Notes: generated from the sequence alone by a model not told the origin. Numbered from the stretch's first letter, positions 52,439-61,577 are shown. The stretch is 64,000 nucleotides of DNA from Ferruginibacter yonginensis (GCF_042651465.1 NZ_JBHSCZ010000002.1:868001-932000), one strand, 5' to 3'. Made by a program: numbers and translations.

Positions 52439-53419
52439 GTGACGGGCATATTTAAAGCCAATAATCCATCTGGCAATGCACTCTTATTTGTATATGCCAT
52501 TTTATTAAAACTGCCATTATTTATACATGGGCAAATGCCACAATTACAACCGCTTGATGGTATTTTTTATAAATTATTACTTAATGCAATAGCGCCTATT
52601 GGTAAAGGGTTTTCGAGTTTTTATGGCGTCATTACTTTTTTACTACTCTTTATTCAAGCAATAAGTTTTAATAGCATTGTAAACGGACAACGATTACTAA
52701 AACAGCACAATTATTTAACCGGAATGAGTTATTTACTCATCACCTCCATATTTAGTGAATGGTTTACACTATCTGCACCGTTAATTGTAAATACCATTTT
52801 AATCTGGATTTGGGGTCGCCTTTGCACATTGTACAATAACCCTAACCCTAAAACAAGCATTTTTAATATTGGTTTAGCAACTGGTATTGCAGCATTTTTT
52901 TATTTTCCCTCAGTATGCTTTTTGCTATTAATTATAATAGGTATTGGTATAGCTCGGCCATTTAGGTTACAAGAGTGGTTATTAGGTTTGTTAGGTATCA
53001 TCACTCCTATATACTTTTTTGCATCATACTTATTTATAAATAACAAATGGAGCACTTATAAATACCCCGGGTTTCACTTTTCATTGCCACATATTAGTAA
53101 CAGTAAGTGGTATATAGTAGCAGGTATCATACTATCATTATCCGTAATAATGGGGTTATATTTTATAAATGCTAACATGCGTAGGCAAGTTGTGCAAACT
53201 CGTAAAAGTTGGCAGTTGTTATTTTTATACATTTTTGTAGCTGCTATTGTACCACTATTAAATGCTGGGGTAAACTTTACTTATTTCATTTTGTTGGCAG
53301 TACCCTTAGCGCCAGTGGTTGCAGCTAGCTTTTTTTATCCTCAAAAAAAATGGCTGCCATTTTTATTACATTGGAGTTTTGTAGGCATTTACTTAGCAGT
53401 TCAATTTTTTAATAAATAG
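52439..53419 (+). CDS. multi-pass membrane protein, possibly DUF6427
   Basis: 326 residues with a GTG start. About nine hydrophobic segments are spread along its length, including LLFVYAILLKLPLFIHG, VITFLLLFIQAISF, VCFLLLIIIGIGIARPF and the C-terminal HWSFVGIYLAVQFF. GIFKANNPSGNALLFVYAILLK resembles the start of the Bacteroidota DUF6427 family; I am only moderately sure of this. No function is known. It lies between an unknown secreted protein and purQ. Confidence 0.6.
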   Translation: MTGIFKANNPSGNALLFVYAILLKLPLFIHGQMPQLQPLDGIFYKLLLNAIAPIGKGFSSFYGVITFLLLFIQAISFNSIVNGQRLLKQHNYLTGMSYLLITSIFSEWFTLSAPLIVNTILIWIWGRLCTLYNNPNPKTSIFNIGLATGIAAFFYFPSVCFLLLIIIGIGIARPFRLQEWLLGLLGIITPIYFFASYLFINNKWSTYKYPGFHFSLPHISNSKWYIVAGIILSLSVIMGLYFINANMRRQVVQTRKSWQLLFLYIFVAAIVPLLNAGVNFTYFILLAVPLAPVVAASFFYPQKKWLPFLLHWSFVGIYLAVQFFNK

Positions 53420-53490
53420 TGGCGCAACCCTTTGCTGCTGCAAAATTTCGTAAGTATTTCTTCAATTATATCAAGTAGCTACCATTGTTG

Positions 53491-53590
53491 GCAAAGGGTC
53501 GGGCTTTACGCTACTACGCCTCGCCACAAGCCTACCCACAAGGCTTCAGCTGTGGGGTAGCCGCTGCAATCCCTTGCGCTAGCGTTTCCA
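53491..53590 (-). repeat. GC-rich dispersed intergenic repeat, copy in minus orientation
   Basis: Read on the minus strand it contains GGGATTGCAGCGGCTACC, CCACAGCTGAAG, GGCGAGGCGTAGTAGCG and AAAGCCCGACCCTTTGC. The parts ATTGCAG, TACCCCACAG and CGAGGCGTA recur in the same order in the block at 57091-57170 on the plus strand. GCAAAGGGT at 53491-53499 also has an inverted match ACCCTTTGC at 53427-53435. The element is non-coding; an open frame across it (53485-53745) is considered spurious. Confidence 0.6.
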
Positions 53591-53672
53591 AAAAAGTGTT
53601 GGTTAATCATTTCATGTTTATATTATCTGTATTACTTTCTATCTTAAAAAAAGTAGCAATAAATAAATGCAG

Positions 53673-53680
53673 TATTTTTG
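53673..53680 (+). promoter_or_regulatory. putative -7 box of purQ
   Basis: TATTTTTG fits TAnnTTTG and lies 21 bp before the purQ ATG. No good -33 element is visible. Confidence 0.3.
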
Positions 53681-53701
53681 CAATAATTAAACAATGCTTC
53701 C

Positions 53702-54391
53702 ATGAAATTTGGTGTAGTTATATTCCCCGGTTCCAATTGCGATAGAGATATGTTAGATGCTTTGCAGCATGATTTACAACAAGAAGTAGTGGCTTTATGG
53801 CATAAAGATAGTGATATAGCAAGCTTTACAACCAATGATTGTATTGTGTTGCCCGGTGGTTTTAGTTATGGCGATTACTTACGTTGTGGTGCCATTGCTC
53901 GTTTTAGCCCAATGATGCAAAGTGTTATTGCATTTGCAAATAAAGGTGGTAAAGTGTTGGGTGTGTGTAATGGTTTCCAAATTTTGTGCGAAAGTGGTTT
54001 ATTACCGGGTGTTTTATTAGCCAATGCCAACCAACAATTTGTTTGTAAAAATGTATACATTAAAAATACAAATGACGCTTCGGCAACACCTTTAATGATA
54101 CCTATTGCACATGGCGAAGGTAGGTTTTATGCAGCGCCTGATGTGTTGGCTGCTATTGAAGCCAACCATCAAGTAATTTATCGTTATTGCGATGCTGCAG
54201 GTAATGTAAACGAGCAAAGTAACCCCAATGGCACTACCAATAATATTGCAGGTATCAAAAATGCACAAGGCAATGTGTTTGGCATGATGCCTCACCCCGA
54301 AAGAGCTTGCAATGCTGCCCTTGGTAATCAAGATGGTGTGCAAGTATTTGAAACCTTATTAGGTGTTATAGCACAAAACATTATTGCATAA
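53702..54391 (+). CDS. purQ: phosphoribosylformylglycinamidine synthase glutaminase subunit PurQ
   Basis: 229 residues. VVIFPGSNCDRD at the start, PGGFSYGDYLRCGAIA, the nucleophile elbow LGVCNGFQIL (Cys89) and MMPHPERA near the end (His-Glu pair) are the class I glutaminase signature specific to PurQ. It supplies ammonia to PurL in purine synthesis. No purL or purS gene is adjacent in the window. Preceded by a repeat block and a -7-like box. Confidence 0.95.
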   Translation: MKFGVVIFPGSNCDRDMLDALQHDLQQEVVALWHKDSDIASFTTNDCIVLPGGFSYGDYLRCGAIARFSPMMQSVIAFANKGGKVLGVCNGFQILCESGLLPGVLLANANQQFVCKNVYIKNTNDASATPLMIPIAHGEGRFYAAPDVLAAIEANHQVIYRYCDAAGNVNEQSNPNGTTNNIAGIKNAQGNVFGMMPHPERACNAALGNQDGVQVFETLLGVIAQNIIA

Positions 54392-54449
54392 TTTTTTTTG
54401 AGCGGTTGTTAGGAAATCGTTTTAACAACGTATTAATGCTACAACATTA

Positions 54450-54457
54450 TAACTTTG
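54450..54457 (+). promoter_or_regulatory. putative -7 box of the DsbD-alpha-like gene
   Basis: TAACTTTG fits TAnnTTTG exactly, 83 bp before the ATG at 54541. The -33 element is not convincing. Confidence 0.3.
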
Positions 54458-54540
54458 CATAGAAAGTTGCCTTATTTATTGTTATTTTTTAGTACCACTA
54501 AATTTACTAAGCAGCATTACAATGTTTAAACATACATTAT

Positions 54541-54999
54541 ATGAAAAAAATAATACTGTTTTTATTGGTTACTACCTTAGCCATTAGCGTAAATGCCCAA
54601 ATTGAAAACCCCGTAAAATGGACTTACACTGCTAAAAAAGTGAAAGCTGATGTGTACGAACTACACATGACAGCCGTGCTTGAGCCCAAGTGGCATATAT
54701 ATGCGCAAGTAGCAGGTGAGGGGCCTGAGCCTACAGCATTTTCGTTTGCGAAAAACCCTATTATAAAATTAGAAGGGGCTGTTACTGAAATAGGTAAGTT
54801 AGAGAAGCAATTCGATAAAAATTTTAACTCAACCCTGCAGTTTTATGGCAATAAAGTTGATTTTATACAAAAGGTAAAACTAAAATCACCCATAAGTACT
54901 ATTGCTAAAGGTACTGTTACATACATGGTTTGTAACGATAAAAAATGTTTACCTCCTAAAGATGTACCATTCTCGATCAAGATAGATCCTAAATCATAA
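54541..54999 (+). CDS. stand-alone DsbD N-terminal (alpha) domain-like protein
   Basis: 152 residues. A signal peptide (to VNAQ, ~residue 19) precedes one immunoglobulin-like domain related to the N-terminal domain of DsbD. Typical marks are WHIYAQVAGEGPEPTAFSF, and a Cys pair in YMVCNDKKCLPPKDV (C-x4-C), which could exchange disulfides. The next gene, a full DsbD, contains a similar N-terminal domain but lacks this pair in its own copy. A terminator at 55029 separates the two. It could serve as a dedicated periplasmic redox partner. Confidence 0.8.
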   Translation: MKKIILFLLVTTLAISVNAQIENPVKWTYTAKKVKADVYELHMTAVLEPKWHIYAQVAGEGPEPTAFSFAKNPIIKLEGAVTEIGKLEKQFDKNFNSTLQFYGNKVDFIQKVKLKSPISTIAKGTVTYMVCNDKKCLPPKDVPFSIKIDPKS

Positions 55000-55028
55000 T
55001 TGATATCATTTCAAATTATAAAATATTA

Positions 55029-55062
55029 AAAGGTTGCTTCAATAATGGAACAGCCTTTTTTT
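55029..55062 (+). terminator. intrinsic terminator after the DsbD-alpha-like gene
   Basis: A 12-bp stem with one mismatch and two G-U pairs (55029-55040 with 55047-55058) and a 6-nt loop is followed by a T-run. It covers an upstream in-frame ATG at 55045 of the next gene, arguing for the start at 55078. Confidence 0.65.
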
Positions 55063-55077
55063 ATAAAAAATGTTACC

Positions 55078-57048
55078 ATGCGCTTGCAATTAAAATACAC
55101 TTTACTTTTCATTATTTTTTTTAGTGTAATAAACACCACATTTGCACAAGATAGTGTTCAAGTAAAATGGACCGCTGCCATACAAAAAAAGGATGCTACT
55201 AACTACACAGTTAAGTTGGTGGGCACCATACAAAAAGGTTGGCATGTATACACAAAAGCCAATACTGAAGCATCTTTAGAAGGTATTACCATAATAAGTG
55301 AAGATAGCACCGCTAATTTTATGGCGCCCAATATTATTACCAAAGGAACTATTGCAGCAAAAGATGTACTGCCCTTTGCCAATTTATACACAGTTACTGA
55401 TAGTGTGGTAATAGAGCAGCAAGTAACAGCAACAAAACCATTAACAGCTATTGCTTTAAAGCTTTCTTACGAATTAGGCAGTAACGAAGCTTTTATAACA
55501 GAAACGCAATCGCTTATTGTAAATACTGATGCCTCAAAAAATAATGTTGTAACATCAAATAGAATTTTAATACCCACAATAAATATAGAACAACCTGTTG
55601 ATACGTATGCTACTGCAACTGCAACGGCAAATAAAACCGAATCGCAAACAGGCTTATTCGCATTGTTTTTGTTAGGGTTTGCAGGTGGTTTGGTGGCTTT
55701 ACTTACGCCATGTGTATTTCCAATGATACCACTAACGGTGTCGTTTTTTACAAAAAAATCTGAAACAAGACAAGCCGGTATACGCAATGCATTTTTATAC
55801 GGCTTTTTTATATTTTTTATTTATGTGTTGCTCAGTGTTCCTTTTCATTTTATTGATAAACTGAACCCTGATATACTCAATAACATATCAACCAATGTTA
55901 CCTTAAATGTGGTGTTTTTTGTGATTTTTATTGTGTTTGCCTTATCATTTTTTGGGTTGTATGAAATTACATTACCATCATCGTTCACTAATAAAACAGA
56001 TAGTAAAGCTGGTGCTGGTAATATCATCGGTATATTTTTTATGGCGTTAACATTGGCATTGGTGTCATTTTCGTGTACTGGTCCCATTTTAGGCTCATTG
56101 TTAGCTGGCTCTTTAACGGCAGATGGTGGTGCTATGCAATTAACTGCTGGTATGGGCGGCTTTGGCTTGGCCTTAGCATTGCCTTTTGCTTTGTTTGCTT
56201 TGTTTCCTGGTTTATTAAAGTCGTTACCAAAAAGTGGTGGTTGGCTTACCACCGTTAAAGTGGTGTTGGGCTTTTTAGAATTGGCTTTGGCATTTAAATT
56301 TTTGTCGAATGCTGATTTAGTAAAACACTGGGGTTTATTAAAACGTGAAATTTTTATTGGAATTTGGATTGTAATCGGTGTTTTGCTATCGCTTTACTTA
56401 TTTGATATTATACGTTTTAAGCATGAAATGAAGTTAAAAAAAGTACCTGTCGTTCGCATGTTATTGGGCACCTTAGTAGCTTTTTTTACAATGTATTTAG
56501 TGCCAGGTTTAACCAACACCGCTTACGCTAATTTAAAACTTATTAGTGGGTTTCCGCCGCCATTGTATTACAGTGTGTATGCTGGTAAAAGTGATTGTGT
56601 ATTAAACCTTAATTGTACTAAAGATTATGAAGAAGGGTTGCGTATGGCTAAAGAACAAAACAAACCAATGCTTATAGATTTTACCGGTTATGCTTGTGTG
56701 AATTGCAGGCGTATGGAAGAAAATGTATGGAGCGACAGAGAAGTGTTTGAATTGTTAAAGCAACATTTCATTATAGTATCGTTGTATGTTGATGATAAAA
56801 AACAGTTGCCTATTGAAAAAAGGTTTACATATACTAGTAAAGATGGTAGTAAAAGGAAGGTAACAACGGTAGGCGATAAATGGTCGTTGTTTGAAACAGA
56901 AAATTTTAAAAATAATGCACAACCATATTATGCTATTGTTGATACCAACGAAAAATTATTAAATGTACCTACAGGTTATACACCATCAGCCAAAGAGTAT
57001 TTATTATGGTTGCAAAATGGTTTAACTACATTTAATAAGAAACAGTAA
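55078..57048 (+). CDS. dsbD: DsbD-type thiol:disulfide interchange protein
   Basis: 656 residues from the ATG at 55078. The signal peptide MRLQLKYTLLFIIFFSVINTTFAQ leads into a periplasmic DsbD-alpha-like domain (~25-165, WHVYTKANTEASLEGI). The eight-helix membrane domain has Cys212 in LTPCVFPMIPL and Cys333 in SFSCTGPILG. A C-terminal thioredoxin domain carries GYACVNCRRME, with Cys540 and Cys543. Electrons should pass from cytoplasmic thioredoxin through the membrane to periplasmic partners, perhaps the stand-alone alpha-like protein upstream. The N-terminal domain in this copy has no obvious reactive Cys pair. Confidence 0.9.
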   Translation: MRLQLKYTLLFIIFFSVINTTFAQDSVQVKWTAAIQKKDATNYTVKLVGTIQKGWHVYTKANTEASLEGITIISEDSTANFMAPNIITKGTIAAKDVLPFANLYTVTDSVVIEQQVTATKPLTAIALKLSYELGSNEAFITETQSLIVNTDASKNNVVTSNRILIPTINIEQPVDTYATATATANKTESQTGLFALFLLGFAGGLVALLTPCVFPMIPLTVSFFTKKSETRQAGIRNAFLYGFFIFFIYVLLSVPFHFIDKLNPDILNNISTNVTLNVVFFVIFIVFALSFFGLYEITLPSSFTNKTDSKAGAGNIIGIFFMALTLALVSFSCTGPILGSLLAGSLTADGGAMQLTAGMGGFGLALALPFALFALFPGLLKSLPKSGGWLTTVKVVLGFLELALAFKFLSNADLVKHWGLLKREIFIGIWIVIGVLLSLYLFDIIRFKHEMKLKKVPVVRMLLGTLVAFFTMYLVPGLTNTAYANLKLISGFPPPLYYSVYAGKSDCVLNLNCTKDYEEGLRMAKEQNKPMLIDFTGYACVNCRRMEENVWSDREVFELLKQHFIIVSLYVDDKKQLPIEKRFTYTSKDGSKRKVTTVGDKWSLFETENFKNNAQPYYAIVDTNEKLLNVPTGYTPSAKEYLLWLQNGLTTFNKKQ

Positions 57049-57090
57049 TTAAAAATAAAGTTCAGCAATGCAATACCGTTGCCATCATAG

Positions 57091-57170
57091 CCCTAATTGC
57101 AGAAAGTACCCCACAGTGCAGTGAGGAACGAACGAAACGAGGCGTACTGCTAAAAGCGGGACAAATGCCC
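57091..57170 (+). repeat. GC-rich dispersed intergenic repeat, copy in plus orientation
   Basis: It contains ATTGCAGAAAGTACCCCACAG, GAACGAACGAAACGAGGCGTA and AAAAGCGGGAC (each shown only in part). ATTGCAG, TACCCCACAG and CGAGGCGTA occur in the same order as in the opposite-orientation copy at 53491-53590. It lies between convergent genes and is non-coding. Confidence 0.6.
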
Positions 57171-57200
57171 CACTATAAACAACAGCTGAGCTCCAAAATA

Positions 57201-57689
57201 TTAATTTTTATTTTCAATTTGTAATTCATCCCAAGGGGTTGTACCATCTTTCATGCGTTTAAATACCATGTTGGGGTTGCTTTGTAATACAATTTCTGCT
57301 GTAGTATACACGGTACAGCCTTTTAATAAATGGCCGCCAATGGTATGGCCTGTACTATCGCTGATGCTAATGTGTAAATGGCTGCCGTTGGTTGATAGGG
57401 TGCCTGTTAAACTCACAATTTCAAAATGCCCATTTCCGGTGTTTCCATTTTGTTGATTGGCAAACCGAATATTGTATGCGGTGAGGCTGCCAGCACAAGT
57501 AACCAACCACCCTGCTTCAATATGATGTTGTGCTACATATTGCTCAATGGAGGTTCGTAGGTCGTCACCTGGTTTTAAACGAATTGCATGCGATATAGTA
57601 TGGTTGTTTTGCATATGTTGAGCAGTATGGCATTGTACTAAAATGATGCAACAAAAAAGGAATCCCATCATTTTTATAGTCATGTTCAT
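57201..57689 (-). CDS. PPC/DUF296 domain protein with N-terminal export or lipoprotein signal
   Basis: 162 residues from the ATG at 57689; a frame opening at 57761 would run through the sigma-factor terminator and is rejected. A hydrophobic start (MMGFLFCCIILVQCHT) with Cys suggests a lipoprotein, though the lipobox is imperfect. The PPC domain follows: IRLKPGDDLRTSIEQYV, TCAGSLTAYNIRFA, SLTGTLSTNGSHLHISISD and GGHLLKGCTVYTTAEIVL with conserved His residues. In plants the domain accompanies AT-hook proteins; bacterial single-domain versions are of unknown role. Export would be unusual for a DNA-linked fold. Confidence 0.75.
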   Translation of the reverse strand: MNMTIKMMGFLFCCIILVQCHTAQHMQNNHTISHAIRLKPGDDLRTSIEQYVAQHHIEAGWLVTCAGSLTAYNIRFANQQNGNTGNGHFEIVSLTGTLSTNGSHLHISISDSTGHTIGGHLLKGCTVYTTAEIVLQSNPNMVFKRMKDGTTPWDELQIENKN

Positions 57690-57724
57690 TTTTTTACAAA
57701 GTAACGAGTTTACTACAAACAAAA

Positions 57725-57750
57725 ATTCCTGTCTTTTTAAAACAGGAATC
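57725..57750 (-). terminator. intrinsic terminator of the ECF sigma gene
   Basis: On the minus strand ATTCCTGT and ACAGGAAT (arms within 57725-57749) form an 8-bp stem followed by TTTTTG. It lies about 30 bp after the sigma-factor stop and upstream of the PPC gene start. Confidence 0.6.
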
Positions 57751-57777
57751 TTTGTAATCAATCAATCAATCATACTG

Positions 57778-58359
57778 CTATAGAGCTATTTGTTTCTCGG
57801 TCATCATTTTGCGAAGGTTTAATAAACCATAACGCATTCTGCCAAGGGCTGTGTTAATACTGCAATTAGTAAGGTCTGCAATTTCTTTGAAGCTTAAATC
57901 TGCATAGTGGCGTAAAATAATTACTTCTCTTTGGTCTTCTGGTAACAAATCAATCATTCTGCGTACTTTATCAGAAGTTTGTTCGTTCATAATACGACTA
58001 TCAACGCCAGCTTCAGAAAAGTTTAATACTTCAAAAATATCTCTATCATCACTCGTTTTGATAGTTGGGTTGCGTTTAATTTTTCTGAAATGATCAACAC
58101 ATAAGTTATGAGCAATTCTCATGGCCCATGGTAAAAACTTTCCTTCATCGGTGTAACGTCCACTTCTTAATGTATCAATAATTCTAATGAATACATCTTG
58201 GAAAATGTCTTCAGCTAAATACCTGTCTTTAACTAATAAATAAATGGAAGTAAAAATTTTGTCTTTGTAACGACTAATTAAAGTGTTCATGGCGTTGGAT
58301 TCGCCGTTCATGTACATGTGTACGACCTGTTGGTCCGTTAATTGGATTTGGTTTTTCAT
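57778..58359 (-). CDS. ECF-subfamily RNA polymerase sigma factor
   Basis: 193 residues. Region 2 shows LISRYKDKIFTSIYLLVKDRYLAEDIFQDVFIRI with the core-binding and -10-recognition parts. Region 4 shows LPEDQREVIILRHYADLSFKEIADLTNCSINTALGRMRYGLLNLRK, the helix-turn-helix for -35 recognition. No anti-sigma gene is adjacent, which fits the stand-alone ECF sigma factors common in Bacteroidota. A good promoter-like pair lies upstream at 58473-58502. Confidence 0.9.
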   Translation of the reverse strand: MKNQIQLTDQQVVHMYMNGESNAMNTLISRYKDKIFTSIYLLVKDRYLAEDIFQDVFIRIIDTLRSGRYTDEGKFLPWAMRIAHNLCVDHFRKIKRNPTIKTSDDRDIFEVLNFSEAGVDSRIMNEQTSDKVRRMIDLLPEDQREVIILRHYADLSFKEIADLTNCSINTALGRMRYGLLNLRKMMTEKQIAL

Positions 58360-58472
58360 TTTTTTTGTTTTGAACTATTTGGACAATTGGTTAATATTAC
58401 CAATAGAAAAAAGTGGCATGGTCTCTTGGATTGGAAGACGATTCGCTCTTTAATCAATTGGCTATTGTTATG

Positions 58473-58502
58473 TAAATATAACAAGTATTTTGAAATTCCA
58501 AA
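58473..58502 (-). promoter_or_regulatory. putative promoter of the ECF sigma gene
   Basis: On the minus strand TTTG (58499-58502) is followed after 18 bp by TATATTTA (58473-58480), one base from TAnnTTTG. This gives a 5' leader of about 107 nt. It is the clearest Bacteroidota-type promoter in the window. Confidence 0.45.
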
Positions 58503-58653
58503 TTTTTCGATAAAAAATTTTGTAAAATTTTCGAGAATTACGAAATGATTTTAAAAAAGGCAGTAATTGCCCGTAATTTTACATCGTACAGTTACGAATA
58601 AGTAGGTAGAAAATGCTGAAAAGCAATGTGGTAAAAGATTTTAATAAAATGAT

Positions 58654-61491
58654 ATGCTGAAAACAACTTCGGTGCCACCGAACAAAAAAATGGCTATTGA
58701 TCGTAATGACGATATTTTAATACAAGGTGCTCGTGTTCATAATCTGCAAAATGTTACTGTAACCATTCCTCGAAACAAATTAGTAGTAGTTACAGGGGTT
58801 TCTGGCTCTGGTAAATCATCACTTACCATTGATACTTTGTTTGCCGAAGGGCAACGCCGTTATGCTGAAAGTTTAAGTGCATATGCAAGGCAGTTTATGC
58901 AACGGATGAACAAGCCTGATGTAGATTATATTAAGGGCTTATGCCCAGCAATAGCTATTGAGCAAAAAGTAATTACACGTACGCCCAGAAGTACCGTAGG
59001 TAGTATGACAGAGCTATATGATTACCTACGTTTGCTATTTGCCCGTACAGGTAAAACCATATCACCTATTAGTGGTAGAGAAGTTAAAAAAGATGATGTT
59101 CCTGATGTAGTTAATGCTATTCAGCAATCCGATGACGGTACTAAAATATTGATATTAGCACTTTTTAAAAGCCATGCCAATAGAGATGTAAAAGAAGAGC
59201 TTAATATTTTATTACAAAAAGGTTTTGCAAGGCTATATGTAAATAATGCCATTGTAAATATTGAAGATATTATTGAAGAAGGCTTACCCAAAAAAATGAA
59301 ACATGAAGCCTATATTTTAATTGATAGGCTTATAAAAAAAGATTTTGATGAAGAAGATCTTCACCGTATTGCAGACTCTGCCAATACAGCATTTTACGAA
59401 GGCGAAGGTACTATGTTTGTTCAGTTGAATGACGATAAACCACTAAAGTTTAGTAATAAGTTTGAGCTAGATGGTATACAGTTTGAAGAACCAGTACCTA
59501 ATTTATTTTCATTTAATAATCCATTTGGAGCTTGCCCAACTTGTGAAGGGTTTTCGCAAGTGTTAGGGTTAGATGAAGATTTGATTTTACCCGATAAACG
59601 CTTGAGTGTGTACGAAGGAGCTGTATCACCATGGAGAGGTGAAAAATTAGGATTATGGAAAGATAATTTTATACACAATGCCAAAAAGTTTGACTTTCCT
59701 GTACACAAGCCAATAATGGATCTTACAGAAAAACAATTGAAAGATTTATGGCAAGGCAATCAATATACAGAAGGTATCAATGATTTTTTTAAAGAGGTAG
59801 AACAAAATTTATACAAAGTACAATATCGAGTTTTATTAAGCAGGTATAGGGGAAGAACATTGTGTACAGATTGCCATGGGTATCGCTTACGTAAAGAAGC
59901 TTTGTATGTAAAGGTAGGCGGTAAACATATTGGTGAACTTTGTGAAATACCTGTAAAGGATTTGCAAGTATGGTTTCAAAAACTACAATTAAGTGCTTTT
60001 GATGAACAAGTGGCCAAGCGTATTTTAATTGAAATACAGCATCGTATAAAAACGTTGATTGATGTAGGTTTGGGCTATTTAACATTGAATAGATTAGCCA
60101 ACTCACTCAGTGGCGGTGAAAGCCAGCGCATACAATTAACCAGAAGTTTAGGCAGCAACCTCACCAACTCATTGTACATTTTAGACGAACCTTCAATTGG
60201 TTTACATAGTAGAGATACTGAGAAACTAATTGTGGTTTTAAAAGAGTTGAGAGACTTAGGCAATACGGTAGTGGTAGTTGAGCATGATGAATTAATGATG
60301 AGAGAAGCTGATCATATAATTGATATGGGCCCGTTTGCAAGCCACTTAGGCGGTAAGGTAGTAGCAGCAGGTGATTATGATGCTATTATAAAAAATAAGC
60401 AAAGTTTAACTGGTCAATATTTAAGTGGTGCATTAACCATTGATGTACCCAAGGTTTTACGAAAATGGAATGAATCAATAAAAATTGAAGGTGCTAAACA
60501 AAATAATTTAAAAGACGTAACAGTGGAATTTCCACTACATGTATTGTGTGCAGTGTCGGGTGTAAGTGGTAGCGGTAAAACTACTTTAGTGAAACAGATT
60601 TTGTACCCGGCTTTACAAAAAATAAAAGGTGAACCAGCTGATAAGCCTGGGTTGTACAGAAAAATTTCTGGCGATATTGATTCGGTTACTCGATTAGAAA
60701 TGATTGACCAAAACCCGATTGGTAAAAGTAGTAGGAGTAACCCTGTTACTTACATAAAAGCTTATGATGAAATTAGGGAATTGTTTGCCAACCAACCACT
60801 TGCAAAAATTAGAGGTTTTATGCCGAAGCATTTTTCATTTAATGTAGATGCTGGTAGGTGTGATGCTTGTAAAGGAGAAGGTGAACAATTAGTAGAAATG
60901 CAGTTTTTGGCAGATGTACATTTGGTATGCGATGTATGTAATGGCAAACGTTTTAAAGAAGAAGTGCTAGAGGTACAATACAAGGGTAAAAATATACATG
61001 ATGTATTAGAAATGAGTGTTGATGAAGCCATTACTTTTTTTGTAGGTAATGCTGAAAAAAGTAAAACAACATCAAGTGATAACGGTGCAGATGTGGCTAA
61101 AAAAATTCAACCTTTAAGTGATGTTGGTTTGGGGTACGTAAAATTAGGCCAATCATCCAACACCTTAAGTGGTGGCGAAGCACAAAGGGTAAAGTTAGCT
61201 TCGTTTTTAGGGAAAGGTAAAGCACAAGGTCATATACTTTTTATATTTGATGAACCCACAACAGGTTTACATTTTCATGATATAAAAAAGTTATTAGCTA
61301 GTATGAATGCATTGGTTGAGCAAGGCCATAGTATATTGGTAATTGAACATAATACCGATGTTTTAAAAAGTGCAGATTGGTTAATTGATTTAGGTCCGGA
61401 AGCAGGTGATAAAGGCGGTAATGTTGTTTTTGCTGGTAAACCTGCTGATATTAAAAAAGTAAAAGAAAGTTATACAGGAAAGTTTTTATAA
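58654..61491 (+). CDS. uvrA: excinuclease ABC subunit A
   Basis: 945 residues from the ATG at 58654; an ATG at 58690 (MAIDRND) is closer to the usual UvrA start and may be the real one. The first ATPase has VTGVSGSGKSSLTIDTLFAEGQRRY and the ABC signature LSGGESQRIQLTRSLG. The second has VSGVSGSGKTTLV and LSGGEAQRVKLASFLG. Zinc-binding Cys pairs are CPTC/CTDC in the first half and CDAC/CDVC in the second. It recognises DNA damage with UvrB. The 294-bp gap upstream separates it from the sigma gene. Confidence 0.95.
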   Translation: MLKTTSVPPNKKMAIDRNDDILIQGARVHNLQNVTVTIPRNKLVVVTGVSGSGKSSLTIDTLFAEGQRRYAESLSAYARQFMQRMNKPDVDYIKGLCPAIAIEQKVITRTPRSTVGSMTELYDYLRLLFARTGKTISPISGREVKKDDVPDVVNAIQQSDDGTKILILALFKSHANRDVKEELNILLQKGFARLYVNNAIVNIEDIIEEGLPKKMKHEAYILIDRLIKKDFDEEDLHRIADSANTAFYEGEGTMFVQLNDDKPLKFSNKFELDGIQFEEPVPNLFSFNNPFGACPTCEGFSQVLGLDEDLILPDKRLSVYEGAVSPWRGEKLGLWKDNFIHNAKKFDFPVHKPIMDLTEKQLKDLWQGNQYTEGINDFFKEVEQNLYKVQYRVLLSRYRGRTLCTDCHGYRLRKEALYVKVGGKHIGELCEIPVKDLQVWFQKLQLSAFDEQVAKRILIEIQHRIKTLIDVGLGYLTLNRLANSLSGGESQRIQLTRSLGSNLTNSLYILDEPSIGLHSRDTEKLIVVLKELRDLGNTVVVVEHDELMMREADHIIDMGPFASHLGGKVVAAGDYDAIIKNKQSLTGQYLSGALTIDVPKVLRKWNESIKIEGAKQNNLKDVTVEFPLHVLCAVSGVSGSGKTTLVKQILYPALQKIKGEPADKPGLYRKISGDIDSVTRLEMIDQNPIGKSSRSNPVTYIKAYDEIRELFANQPLAKIRGFMPKHFSFNVDAGRCDACKGEGEQLVEMQFLADVHLVCDVCNGKRFKEEVLEVQYKGKNIHDVLEMSVDEAITFFVGNAEKSKTTSSDNGADVAKKIQPLSDVGLGYVKLGQSSNTLSGGEAQRVKLASFLGKGKAQGHILFIFDEPTTGLHFHDIKKLLASMNALVEQGHSILVIEHNTDVLKSADWLIDLGPEAGDKGGNVVFAGKPADIKKVKESYTGKFL

Positions 61492-61510
61492 TCATAAAAA
61501 CTATTTAATA

Positions 61511-61552
61511 AAAAAGCTGTGATGCGGTATTTAAAGGCATTACAGCTTTTTT
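61511..61552 (+). terminator. intrinsic terminator of uvrA
   Basis: AAAAAGCTGTGATGC (61511-61525) pairs with GCATTACAGCTTTTTT (61537-61552), with one mismatch inside, around an 11-nt loop. The A/T-rich arms may serve both directions. Confidence 0.7.
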
Positions 61553-61577
61553 ATTGTTTTGATATTACCCTCATTTT

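Noticed and set aside
53485..53745. Open reading frame across the GC-rich block before purQ
   Set aside because: It is a translation of the dispersed repeat plus the purQ start region, with protein-like composition only in the repeat part.
55045..55077. Upstream ATG of dsbD
   Set aside because: It lies inside a terminator hairpin and would put 11 residues before a good signal peptide.
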